From assembly GCF_030272615.1 (NCBI RefSeq), contig NC_081412.1, positions 549,164,488 through 549,228,487 of the forward strand: 64,000 nt of DNA, read 5' to 3'. The first letter of the stretch is position 1; each line of letters begins with the position of its first letter. This DNA comes from Cryptomeria japonica (Eukaryota; Streptophyta; Pinopsida; Cupressales; Cupressaceae). The notes below the pieces were generated by a model. The model was not told the DNA's origin and did no database searches. It was given only the letters and a program-made list of their open reading frames with translations. Below, piece after piece: positions 47,530 to 59,346 of the stretch. The position numbers and the translations under genes were made by a program.

Positions 47530-47912
47530 CTTGGATTTGGCATTCCTTGTAACGTCTGATCTTTATCATTGTTGGAGTAATCTGGTGCCTGCAAATTTAC
47601 TAGAGAAAAATATGCACCTCCACCTTTTTTAGCCATTAGTTGATCATGGCTTCCCATTTCGACAATAAACCCATCTTTCATAACTACTATGGTATCAACG
47701 TTCTTAATAGTAGATGAGCGGTGTGCTATCACCACTGTTGTTCTACCAATCATGAGCTCATTGAGAGCCAGCTAAATGAGATGCTCGGAAGCAGAATCGA
47801 GGGCACTAGTAGCCTCGTCCAGCAGTAAAATCTTCGGATTCTTCACAATTGCTCTTGCTAGTACGATTCTTTGTTTCTGTCCACCAGAAAGTTGTGCTCC
47901 TCTTTCCCCTAC
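47530..47912 (-). pseudogene. ABCB exon of NBD1, second half, with premature stop
   Basis: [15 protein letters not shown] (signature), [13 protein letters not shown] (Walker B), then TAG at 47,772-47,774 where the family has Gln in I-V-Q-E-A-L (CAG to TAG fits). It continues [12 protein letters not shown] (H-loop). The donor AAG|GTATAT ends the exon. Confidence 0.9.
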
Positions 47913-47959
47913 CTACCCCATTCACACACCAAATTATCCATAAATCTATTATATGATTG

Positions 47960-50298
47960 GATTGAGAAATGAATATACCTGCTAATTGTTATTGCAATTT
48001 CACTGCATAAGTCTCAAATTTAACATTTTAAACTCTTGTTCTTTTTGAAACTTTTCAATTAGAATTGTGCTATTACTCTATAAATAATAATACCAACAAC
48101 ATAAAGATAAAATTTGAGAATTTCAAATTATTAATATATTTATATTGTACAATGATGGCTCTGAGTGATTTCTATTGAAGATCTTCCTCAAGAAATAACT
48201 ATTAATCCTTGCATTCTGAGAACAAGGGGCTTATATCAACCCATAGAGGACTTTCTTCAATTTGTATATCAATTATTCTATATCTAAAGTTTCATAGAGC
48301 ATAGGTTGTTTCACATGGATTTCCTCATCTATATAACTATTAATAAAATTTGGTTTAACATTGATTTATTATACAAGCCACTTGTATTGTACAATAAGTG
48401 TGAAGATAGTCTTAAAAATATTAAGTCTTTTAATTTGATTGAATGTTTTAGAACGTTCTATTTGAGTTGCTTATTAAATTCCCTTGGCAACTAATCTTGC
48501 CTTGTGTCATTAAATGAAACCATTAATATTATATTTCATTTTACAAATCCATTCAATACCAATCATTTGATTATCTTTTGGAGGTTGCACTAATTCCTAT
48601 GTATTATTTTTATCATCTACTTCCATCTCTTTATTCATAGCATCCATCCATACTTTCTCTCTCATTGCTTCTTCATAAATAGAAGGTTCAACTAAAATAT
48701 ATTAAATGCAGTAAAATTTATTACATAGCTCATATTAGTACTCTAATAAATATCATCTAACATGTGTGCCACTTTTGAAGAGTGTGGACTTGATAATGAA
48801 TTTTATTTATCCCTTGATTTTGTGTTATCAAGAGAACTTGGTGAACTTGGGCTTGGAGAACTCAAACTATAACTACTATTAAAGCTTAAATGCCTATTTG
48901 AGCTTGTGGGAGATGAGAAATACTACCATCATTTATGTATACTATTATTATTGCTTCTTACAACTACCATACTCCCCCTTCATCAAAACTCATATAGATT
49001 GACTTACAATCTATTATTTTGTGTTAGGATTATAAAACTTATACCCTCTAGTTGCATTTGAATATCCTATAAAGATATAAAGATAGGATTTTGCATCCAA
49101 CTATTGTCATTTTTGAACTAAAAAATATACTTAAATTGGATAACATACAAAAAAATAAGTCACAATGAGGTTTAGGAGCACTCCAAATTCTCTTTAGAGT
49201 GATGTTTTACATTGATTTTGATCAATTTTGATTCAATTTTTATACAATTGTTATCACTGCTTGTAAATTGATTCAATATTTTGATGGAAGGTTCTTTAAC
49301 TATACCATACTTCACATAATTTCCATAATGGTATGGTTATTTCTTTCTACAATACCATTTTTCTAAGAGGTATAAGTTACAGTAAGTTATCTCTTGAAAT
49401 TGTAATTGTTACAAAAATTAGAAAAATATTTTGAAGTGAATTGACCCCTTCTATAGATTCTAAGTAATTTTCAAAAAAATATCAATTTTTCTTTTGAGCT
49501 ATATCCATGAAATGCTTGGAGCGTTCAAAGGACTTGTATTTTTTCCTAAGGAAGTAAACTCATGTGTGGAAAATAATCATTAATAAAATTTAAACAATAA
49601 AGATTCTTACACAAATATTGCTCTAACATATTACCATAAATGTCAACATGCACAAGCTCAAGAATACATTTTGCACAAGCTCAAGATTACATTTTTCCCA
49701 CTATAATTTAGTAATTTCAAAATTATCTTGATACTTCTTTCCAAGTGCACACTTTGAACAAACTTATTTACTTGAATTGTTAAAAGTTCTATCATCTTAT
49801 TCCTTTTGTGAAGTAAAATTACACTTTAGAAATTCAAACCATATTTGTGAAAGTGTACATTTTAGTGAAAATAAAATTAAAATGAAATAGCCTATTCTTT
49901 TTCAAAAGCCTTCAATACAAGTTGATAATTAACTGGGTCAAACTTGAATATTTTATAGTAGTTATCTTCAATAATAACTTTATAATTTTTTGTGACAAGA
50001 TACCCAATTCTCTAAGATTATGCTATAATTTTAGCACATGCAAAGTATCATGATTATAATTATCTTTTATTTAGTCTTTGCAACAAGAGCACATTTTCCT
50101 ATTATAGCGATCTATTTTCATTACTAAAATTTACTTGACTTCTCATTAATTCATCTAGTTTGAGAAAGGGGTAAAATTTACCTATCATATCATTTGACTA
50201 GCTACTATGTAAGAACAACACATCTTTATGAATTTCATTTTCCAAATTACATGTGAATAATATGCAGGGTTGTATATATTTAAAATAACTATCACTAT
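47960..50298 (-). pseudogene. copia element 3 pol (protease to reverse transcriptase), decayed
   Basis: Recognisable in shifting frames: SNDMIGKFYPF, then KLDELMRSQV (protease/pre-integrase), LVHVDIYG and YFLRKKYKSFE (integrase core), NGIVERNNHTIMEI (classic copia integrase motif), VWMDAMNKEMEVDDKNNT, ELVQPPKDNQMIGIEW, HKARLVAKG (reverse transcriptase start), and remnants of the later part to about 48,000. Stops and frameshifts throughout. Confidence 0.8.
50282..50298. repeat. left 17-bp target duplication of the LINE
   Basis: AAAATAACTATCACTAT, exactly repeated at 56,487-56,503. Confidence 0.95.
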
Positions 50299-50699
50299 GA
50301 GGTGAAGGATGGAGTGGGCGCGAGTTTTTCAAGTCCAAGCTAGGCCATCTGAGCCCTAGCCCATGGGGGGTTTGTGGTTGTTTGTGCGAAGAGGGGGGAT
50401 AGACTGTTCTTTCCTTTCATGGGGTGTGACAAATTTTGCTGGGGAGACTGATGGCTGATGGCGGGGAGGACTGCGGGGAAGCTTTTGTTTTGAGTGCGAG
50501 TGCGAGGTGTGCAGGGCATCTATGTTTGTTGACAGCAGTGGGAGGAGCTCGAGGGGTGTGGAGGGCTCTATCCATTCTCTCCCCGTTTCAGATTTTGGGA
50601 GGGGTGTGTGGCTTGGGTGGAGGGTTTGGTAGGTAGGGGTTTGGGGTGTGGGTCTTCTTAGTGCCTTACCCTTCTCCTTTTTAATGTCTGCTCTTGGGG

Positions 50700-52078
50700 G
50701 AGAAGCCTTGGGGGAATCTCCCGGTATGGATTTTTGAGGGCCCTTAAGCACAAAATCCCCATCCCAAGTTATCAAGACCTTTGCTAATGATCTTTTTATT
50801 CTGGATTCGGGGTTTACTAGGGTAGGTTTGTCCAATGACTCTCGGATTTTGAAGATTAATGGTTGTCTTGAGAGATGCAAAGAGAGGCCGAAATTGGTAA
50901 TTCCGCCTGAGATGATTGCTGAAGATGTTGAATATTTCTCCAAGAACTTGTTAAACTGCAAATTTTTGGGGTTGAGGGTTTCTCTGCAGTTTTTGGAGAA
51001 TTGGGCTCAAAGGACTTAGGTGCCGGAAGGGGAAATGGATGTTATGTTGCTAGCAAACAATTACTCCATGGTCACTTTTAATTGCATGGATGATCGCAAT
51101 AGGATCTTTGAGGGAGGCCCATATTTTTATAACCAGGTGGGTTGTTCATCAAACCTTGGCATGCGAGATTTAACCCTTCAGAGGAGCTCCCGAATCGAGT
51201 CCCAGCGTGGGTTTGTTTACCTCGTTTGTTGATGGAATGTTTTTGGGAGGATGTGTTGCGAATGCTAGCTTCATTTCTTGGGAAGCCTATTGGATGTTCA
51301 ATGCAAACCTTGGAGAGAAAGGTAATGACTTTTGCCAGATGTTATAGATATGTGTGAGAGCTCTTACTCTTGGGTCCAACAACTTGATTATGAGACTTTA
51401 CCTTTCTGGTGTCGTCTATGTCATGAGTATGGTCATTTGCAACTTATGTGTGCTAGGTCTAAATCGACTAAGCTTAAACCTCAACAGCCATCTCGTAACC
51501 TTGATGGGGCTGATAAAGGAAAAGCTTCCATGTTTGGGGTGGCTATGGGTGCTAATGGTTTTGTCTACGTTAAGACAAAGAATAGGAGCCAAGGTCAGAA
51601 GAGGTCCTTACAGGAGATTAAGGAGGAGGATACTTGTAATAGATTTGAAGCTTTGGATGATCTTTTCCAGCGGGAGGTGAATCCAGAGATGATTCCATTG
51701 GATCATTGTGCAACAGGGTTGATTCCTGATAGTGTGAACTTAGATACTACTCAGGGTCTAGAGGTAGGTGAGAGTCATCAAATGCAGATGGATCAGTAGG
51801 TAGTGGCTCAGATGGGACCCATCTCTAGTGTTGAAGTAAAGTTGGCTGGTGGGGATGTTTCTCCTACAGCACAAAAATTAGAATCTGCTAGGGTCAAAAG
51901 TAATAAGATCTCACATCTGGGTCTTCTTCAGAAAGACATTAAAAAAGGAGCAACGAAGAAGATTTTGATGGTTGGCAGGAAGAAGGACTTGGATAAGATA
52001 AGATTGATGGGGGAGAATTTGGTTGAGTTGGGGTTAGTAAAGACTCTGGATTCTCATTTTTCTAATCCCCCGAAATGA
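50700..52078 (+). pseudogene. LINE ORF1 (DUF4283 and zinc knuckle), decayed
   Basis: Readable from about 50,750: FANDLFILDSGFTRVGL, FLGLRVSLQFLENWAQ, MVTFNCMDDRNRIFEGGPYF (DUF4283 RNA-binding fold), WHARFNPSEELPNRVPAWVC, CRLCHEYGHLQLMC (CX2CX4HX4C zinc knuckle), a charged C-terminus. Damage: TAG at 51,017 and frameshifts near 51,140 and 51,330. The true start lies upstream in a damaged stretch. ORF1 protein would coat the LINE RNA. The large minus-strand frame at 50,356-50,961 is a shadow. Confidence 0.85.
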
Positions 52079-55000
52079 TTGTGCTTTCATGGAATGTGAG
52101 GGGCTTGAATAGTGGCCCTAGCCAAAAAGATGTTTAGGATTTGATAAGGAGTCATTCTCCTGATGTCCTTTTCTTGCAAGAAACTAAATTATCTATGGAA
52201 ATTATGTTGGGTCTGGTGCCAAAGCTATGGGGGAGAGGTGAATGTCAGTGTATTGGGGCATTTGGCTCCTCTAGAGGTGTGGCTTGTCTTTGGAACTCCT
52301 TAAGGATTCATCCTATATGGTAGGTTTCTTCTAGATCTTCTTTATCCAGGGTTGCCTCTAGTCTTGAGACTAGGGAATATATCTTGTTTACTAACGTTTA
52401 TGCCCCCACTGATCTTCAGGGTAAGAAGAATTTGTGGTCTCATAATTCTTTTATGCGTGGGTTGTTTCCTTTTCATCCATGGATTATGGCGGGTGATTTC
52501 AATGCCATCTTAAAGTTGAGTGAGAAGAAGGATGGTGGTATGCGGTTGGATCCTTCTTCCTTCCTTCTTCGAGCTAGTATATCAACCTTGAATCTTGTTG
52601 GAATAAAGCTCAGTAATGGTCTATTCACTTGGAACAACAGGAGGGTAGGGGAGTATTGGATTGTGGAGAGGCTGGATCACTTTCTGGTTTCTTGTTTTTG
52701 GGTTGGTGGGGGGTGGTCCACATGCTCTGAGATTTTAGATTGGAGAAGTTTAGACCACTAGCCCATCAAATTGGTGTCTTCTTCTGCTTGGGTTGCTTCC
52801 ATTCCTTCATTCAAATTCCAGCTTATGTGGTTGCATGATCCTTCTTTGCAGGATCATGTTGCAGAGTGGTGGAGGAAAGGGAGGCCAGGCTTTGGCACTG
52901 CTATTTACACTTTTGCCAAGCAACTGCAATTTGTTAAGTTTTAGCTTAAACGGTGGAATCGTCAGTGTTTGGGTAATATTTTTCATGCTAAGATAGATGC
53001 TCAACTAGAGTTGAATGACATCACCAGAGAAATAAGAGGGCATGGATTGTCAGAAGCCTTGCTTAGGGATGAAGACAGGGAAGTCAAGGATTTAGAGGAG
53101 TGGGAGCTTAGGGAGAAATCTACTAGAAACAGAGAGCTCATATTGATTAGCTTCAAGCAGGCGATATGAATACTGCGCTCTTTTTCAATTTAGTGAAAGC
53201 AAGAAGACATGGCAATTCCATCCCTGCTCTGGTTAATGATAAAGGTGAGCAGTGTTTATCCTTGCAGGAGATCTCTAGGGAGTCTATGCAGTATTTCCGA
53301 TCCCTTTTTAGTGAGGATTCTTAGGGGGAATCTGAAGAGGAGAATCGGGTTCTTGTTTGTATTCCTTCTGTAGTTACTAGGGAGATGAATGAGTAGCTTG
53401 TGGGTCATAATTTGTCGGATGAACTTGAGAGGATTGTTTTCCACATGAATAAGGGGAAAGCTCCTGGACTGGATGGGTTTTCGATTGATTTCTATCAAGA
53501 ATTATGGGATATTATCAAATTGGACTTATTGGAGGTGGTCCTTGAGAGTCCCAGAGAAATAAGAAGATGCTTTGGGCTTTGAATGCGACTTTCATTGCGC
53601 TCATCCCCAAGTATGATGGGGCTGACCGGTTAGGCCAGTTCCGCCCTATTTATCTCTATAATGTGATTTATAAGATAATTTCTAAGTTCATAGCGGAAAG
53701 GTTCAAGAATTGGTTTGGGGGTGTGATTTCTGAGGAGCAGAGAGGGTTTGTGGAGGGTTGTCAAATATTGGATGGAGTGGTCATTGCTATTGAGAGCATT
53801 CATTCTATGGCAGCCTCCAAGGAAAAAGATATGTTTATCAAGTTGGATATGGCAAAGGCTTATGATAGACTCCATTGGTCCTTTCTCTAGAAGATTCTTA
53901 GGGATTTTCGTTTTGTTGATGAATGGATCCAATGGGTAATGAGTTGTGTTTTGTCTACCTCATTCTCTATGCTAATTAATGGAGATCATACTGAGTTGTT
54001 TGGTGCATCTAGGGATCTTTGTCAGGGGGACCCTCTTTCCCTATACTTATTCATTCTTTTGGGTGAGGGTCTAGGGAGTTTGATTAAGTATAATGTGGGT
54101 CTGATTATTAGTCATGGTTGGAGTTGGTGTAATGACATACCTCCTTAGTCCCATTTGTAGTTTGTGGATGATATGACCCTAATGGGACTAGCTTAGATCA
54201 GAGAAGCTATAAATATGCGTAAAGTATTGGATGTCTATCTTGCTGCTTCTGGCCAGTTGATCAATAAGGATAAATCTTCCATTCTTTTCTTCAACACACC
54301 TGGAACTATTCAGATGAAGATTTATCATATCTTGAGATTCTAGATCGCTTATCTTCCCTTGATTTACTTGGGTATTCCTATCTCTATTGGTAATCCTCCC
54401 AAGGACTCTTGGTAGGGTATTCTGGACAAATTTTACATGAAGGTTGAACATTGGACACACAGATGGTTATCCTTTGTTGGGTGGGTTCAACTAATCTAGT
54501 TGGTGGCTCATGCTCTTTCGATTTATAGGTGTATGCTCCAAGTGGCCCCAAAGTCGTTTGTAAAGGGATTAGATTCTTTGGCAAGGCAATTCTTATGGGC
54601 AGACAATGTGTCCTCCTATAAATGGTGTCTTGTCAAATGGGACTTGGTGTGCAGCCCGAAACAGTTGGGTGGGCTTGGCTTCAGGCAGTCTACTTTATTT
54701 GGTGAGGCTTTGGTAGAAAAATTGTACTAGAGGTGGTGTGTTGAATAGGATTGAGGCTGGGCTAGAATTTTGTCTTACAAGTATATGCGGAGGATCCCAA
54801 AGGAGGAATTCCCAAGATATCTGCTTGTGGGAAAAGGCTCTACAATTTGGAGTACTCTCAAGAAAGGGGCTGCACTAATAAAAGGACTTTTTTGGATCTC
54901 TAAGAGGGGGGAAGAGGTGCTTTTTTGGTTTGATTATTGGGATGGCTATCCCCCATTATTGATCAGTTTCCTAACTTAGTGAATCTTTGCCAGAGGTTCA

Positions 55001-56326
55001 TGGACGCAGGGTGATCTAGAGTGAGCGACTTTAAGTCTTCTTATAAGTATGGGAAATTGTAGATTGTGCGGTGGAAGGTTCCTAATGAATGGTCGGTTGT
55101 TGGTATGGATGAAGACTACACTGAGCTTCATGGAATTTTGGCAAGTAGACACTGTTGTTCCCTTAAGGATAGGGATAGACTTGCTTGGTCCCAAAATCTT
55201 AAGGATGTTTTTACTGTTGCAAGTGGGTACCAAGAGTTGTTGTCCCGTAGATTGGAGTGGAGGGAGGTGCACTAGTGGAAATATGTTTGGAACAATTTCT
55301 TTTGGCCGAAGTGTAACTGTTTTGCTTGGACTTTGGCTTTTAATAGATGTCTAACCTGGGACAATATTCGCAAGCATGCATTCCATGGGCCTTCCATCTA
55401 TGTTTTGTGTGGTAATGTGGAGGAGGATTATTCACTCCTCTTCTTCAAATTCCCTTTCTCGTTGCTGGTTTGGCACTACTGGTGGGGCATGTTGAAGCAC
55501 CCTTGTGATCATGTGGATTCTTTGGTAGAGTTTTGGAGCAGTTTTGGGCAGGCCTCCTATTTTGCCCTCTTTTCTCGAGATTGTCTGGCACATTAAACCC
55601 ATTTTCATACTTGAGAAGATCTAGCTAGAGAGGAACAGGAGGATCTTTAGGGAAGTCAGATTGTTAGTTCAGCAAGTATGGAATAGAATCATTGGAATGA
55701 TCCGGGAGATGCTGGAAGCTAAATGGGAGGTGAATTTTCCTCTGGATAGAGGAGAGGTTGATATTGTGAGTAGGTTGGGTTTGCAAGAGATATCTTCTAT
55801 GTCAGCTTGTGTCAGGAGAGGTAGACATGCTATGAAGAAGGTTCATAGGGTGGGAAGATTGTTGCCCCCTTAGGATGAGTCCATCAATATTAACACCGAT
55901 GGCTCCTCTAGGGGTAATCTGGGTCCTGTTGGGATTGGTGGTGTTGGTAGGGATTGTATGGGGGATTTGGTTTTCTTCTTTTTAGTGCATAAACGGTATC
56001 AGTCTAATAATTTTATGGAGGGATTAGCAATTTTCTATACCTTGGGGCATGCATTTGAGTTGGGGTGGCGTAATTTTATCTACAAATCGGATTCACATAT
56101 TATTGTTAACCTATTGATTAAGTAAAAGGTGAGTGGTATTAATTGGCAGTTGGCATGGATTGTTCACCAAATTTTGCAAATTAGTGCTATGATGGAGGTG
56201 GTGTCTTTTAAACACACTCCTCGTGATTGAAATAGAGAAGTTGATTGTTTGGCTAAGTGGGCCTCAGAACATGGTGATGATTGGAATGATGAGGGTTGGG
56301 AGCATCTTTTCTTGGATTACTATTAG
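52075..56326 (+). pseudogene. LINE ORF2 (endonuclease, reverse transcriptase, RNase H), decayed
   Basis: ATG 52,075 overlaps the ORF1 stop (ATGA). Endonuclease: LSWNVRGLNSG, DVLFLQETKL, TNVYAPTD, IMAGDFNAIL, LDHFLVS. Reverse transcriptase: NKGKAPGLDGFSIDFYQELW, ATFIALIPK, FRPIYLYNVIYKIISK, FIKLDMAKAYDR, FVDDM (catalytic). RNase H: INTDGSSRGN (55,892 on), NFMEGLAIFYTLGHA, YKSDSHIIVNLL, EVDCLAKWAS. Frameshifts near 53,155 and 53,560 and in 54,980-55,660; many stops, mostly TAG at places where Trp or Gln is expected (e.g. SW*GIL, DH*PI, SHL*FVDD). Confidence 0.93.
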
Positions 56327-56486
56327 GACTTGCATAAGATCTTTGCTGAGGATATGGATGGTTATGAAGTTGGTTGATTTTTTGTTGGGCTTGTTGTTCT
56401 CTTCTTGAGCTTTGAGGCTCTGGTTTTCTTATGTAATTCTTGTTTCTAATTATTAATAAAAATTTAACCCCTTTATTCAATAAAAT

Positions 56487-56503
56487 AAAATAACTATCAC
56501 TAT
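56487..56503. repeat. right 17-bp target duplication of the LINE
   Basis: AAAATAACTATCACTAT, identical to 50,282-50,298, after the A-rich tail. Confidence 0.95.
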
Positions 56504-57100
56504 AGTTGGCTCTCTATTTATCCATGTCATATTTTTTCTGTCTACATTAAAACTCATTTTGTCCATATTTTTCATAATACATCCACTCAACTCTTCTATC
56601 ATGCATGAAACTTTATAGACTTCCTCTTCCTCTACCACTTCCTCTACTAGTAGAAGGATCTTATTGAGATTTTATTGATTGAGAAAGAATAGTAGTATAT
56701 TTTTCTTTAATTCTTATAGTAAAATAAAAAGGTTGTACCAAGTTCTTTGTAGAATGTTAAATACACTACTCATAAGGTTGCACAGAACTTACCAACTCTA
56801 CCACATAAAATGAATGGCAATGAAAAAAGGATAAATGAATGACTTTTAGCTTCTGATATTTGATCCCTATTCATTGATCTTCAAAAATTATCTCAAGTCA
56901 TTAAATATATAAGTATTTTCAAGCTTGGTAGTAAAAATAAAGGTAGTGTGGCAATATTTTACTAGTCAAAGCATGATAAAAGGTTGGATATATTATTTTA
57001 TACTTCATTGATTGTTTGACTACCCATGTCATCAAAATTTACATACTTAGTATAAGTGTTTACTATAATGTAGATGTACTAGGTTTGTGGGCCAAAATGT
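56504..57100 (-). pseudogene. copia element 3 gag C-terminal region
   Basis: Minus strand: YCHTTFIFTTKLENTYIFND, a Gly/Arg-rich stretch (GRGRGSL), then YEKYGQNEF.CRQKKYDMDK, a zinc-knuckle remnant, running into the LINE insertion point. It continues in copia order at 50,298. Broken by several stops. Confidence 0.6.
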
Positions 57101-58482
57101 TGAGGTTTGGATTATATATAAAATTCTAGATCAAATTGAGTGTGGCCACATTTTATTAGGGACAAATGTGGCTGGTCCTTTTGACCTACTTAACACAAGA
57201 TTTCAAATGTTTGATATCTCTATAGTGATGTTGAAAAGAAGAAGTGTGTCTAAGTAATCGTAACAATGGAAAAATGGCTAAATTGAGGGGCCTTGATGAA
57301 TGCTTTCCCCATTTTTCCTTGACAATAAAGCCATGGTTCAAAAGGAATGAAACAAACAACACATGGTCTTAGATGATATGTTTGGTGGATCCACTTGGCC
57401 TATTTTGAAAAGCTCACTTACATGTTTGAGATCCACTTAATGATGTTAATATTAGTGGTTATTTATTCTAATTTCTAATAGAAAAATGGCTATGAGAATC
57501 TACGCAAAAAAAAATCCTTTAGTGCTAATTGTTCAACCATACATCAATTGCCAATCAACATGAGCTATTAATCTAGGATGGAATTAAAAACTGTTAATCT
57601 ACCAAAACTCCCTATGGGGTTTCTAAATAGAAATTGACAAGAGTAGGGTTGTGCCATGGAATATTTTTAGGTTGCATGTTAATCTAAATAGATGAATGCA
57701 TTGGTTTCCATAAGAATAAATATACTTGTGGGACTACTTGTAACATGGTGATTTGTAGAGGCAAATCCAATTTTCAATGTTGCGATAGTGTTTGAAAGGA
57801 ACTAATGGGGATGGAAATGAAAATCAAATTTGTGCACATTAAAATTGCAAAAATTAATGTGAAAATGAATCCTTAGGATGTAGGTGGCCTTGTAGACATT
57901 TATGAGGCACCAAATATCAATATGGGTGGAATTTTGTGCATGACATGCATGCACATTAACAAAAATCTTCTACTCTATTTTGTATTGCATCAAATATTGA
58001 TGGATGTCTTGTTGTGTATTGAAGCTTTTACATTTCATTAATTATACTCCTATTCCTTGTATCTAGATTGAATATATGTTTCAAACTATAGATAATTGAA
58101 TGACTACTTTAAAAAGTATGCAAAGAAATCTTTTCACTAAAAAATATTACAACAAATTTATTCAAAAGATGATGAAAATAACATATGACGAAATTAAGAA
58201 AAGATGCCCATTCAAAAATTATCCCTCAAACAATAAAACATATTAGAATTAAAAGAACCAAATGTTAAAATATTAAAATGGTCTTCTCATATTTTTATTA
58301 TTTAGCCTCATACGACCTTCGAATTTAATTCTTATGAGGAAGTCTATTACCTTTGAATACTCCATTGACGGGGAAATGATATTTTAAGAATCCACGCCAT
58401 CTTTATTGAAGATTTCTCTACAAAAACTTACCTTATAGAAGAAACATGTAAAGAGAAATAGAAACTATTCAAACATTCACAC
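57101..58482. other. ABCB intron, no further gene recognised
   Basis: It may contain the start and LTR of copia element 3, but no LTR ends or primer site were found. No open frame. Confidence 0.45.
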
Positions 58483-59147
58483 CTTGGTCTCGTACCCTCC
58501 GGGGAAGTTGTAATAAAATCATGGGCATTGGAAGCCTTTGCAGCCGCCATCACTTCTTCTTCGTTCGCATCCTCCTTTCCATACAATATGTTTTCCTTTA
58601 TACTTGTTGAAAACAGGACAGGCTCCTGACTTACTAGCCCTATCTGTTGTCTTAGCCACATTGTATTTAGTCCTTTAATATCAAGCCCGTCAACCAGTAT
58701 TTGTCCTGTAGTTTAGTTTGAACCAAACAAACTTTCTCAATTTCTGGTTAGGAGAGAGTTTAGAAATAGAAAAGAGGAAAATAAAAGAACAAACGAACAT
58801 AGGCATGAGGAAAACATGAAAAACGTGTACCTTGAGTAGGCTCATAAAACCTTTCCAGAAGACAAATTATAGTGCTCTTTCCCGAACCACTTCCACCAAC
58901 AAGAGCTAATGTTTTTCTTGCAGGTACCAGCAAATTAATATTTTGTAAAACAATGACATCAGGACGTGAAGGATAGCTGAAGTCAACATTCTTAAACTCG
59001 ATAATGCCTTCCAATTTATCTGTTTCAGGCCCATCAATCAAATTGTCTTTTGAGACTGGTGTCTGATTAATGATCTCCATTCTTTTGTTATAAGCAGCCC
59101 CTCCCTTTACTATGAAGGTCAGGCTTGATACCACGTATCCTATCGAT
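58483..59147 (-). pseudogene. ABCB exons of NBD1, first half
   Basis: Exon 59,147-58,831: end of the membrane domain, IEFKNVDFSYPSRPDV, Walker A GGSGSGKST. Exon 58,705-58,483: [15 protein letters not shown] with the Q-loop. The last codons read [11 protein letters not shown] instead of the family's F-P-E-G-Y-E-T pattern; one missing base near 58,507 explains this. Confidence 0.9.
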
Positions 59148-59346
59148 CTGAAATTCAACCAAACATGTCACCAACAATTATTGGTATTAAGCTCATATAT
59201 TATTTGGCCAAATCAAAAACTCAATGCATGGGAGTTTAAGATAATTTTAGTTATAAAAAAGCAAATAAGAAGAACCCAAACATATAAAGAAGAGCTGAGG
59301 AAGATCAAAATATGACACATAAGAAGAAGATTAGAATCGATCTTAC

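Larger units (their letters stand above)
50299..56486 (+). mobile_element. full-length L1-type LINE (6.2 kb)
   Basis: A 17-bp exact target duplication flanks it. It starts with a G-rich leader, has ORF1 and ORF2, and ends in an A-rich tail (ATTAATAAAAATTT...AATAAAAT). It lies antisense to the ABCB gene and to copia element 3, in which it landed. Both ORFs have stops and frameshifts, so it is inactive. Confidence 0.95.
47960..57100 (-). mobile_element. copia element 3 in the ABCB NBD1 intron, split by a LINE
   Basis: The minus-strand order on both sides of the LINE is that of one Ty1/copia polyprotein: gag zinc-knuckle region (57,100-56,504), then protease and pre-integrase, integrase, reverse transcriptase (50,298-47,960). 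LTRs were not identified, and the reverse-transcriptase end stops within 50-100 bp of an ABCB exon. It is in the same orientation as the ABCB gene. Confidence 0.8.

Noticed and set aside
50356-50961. 201-codon minus-strand frame rich in Pro and Ser
   Set aside because: It is antisense to the LINE leader/ORF1, low in complexity and without a motif; the + strand carries the recognisable DUF4283 protein.
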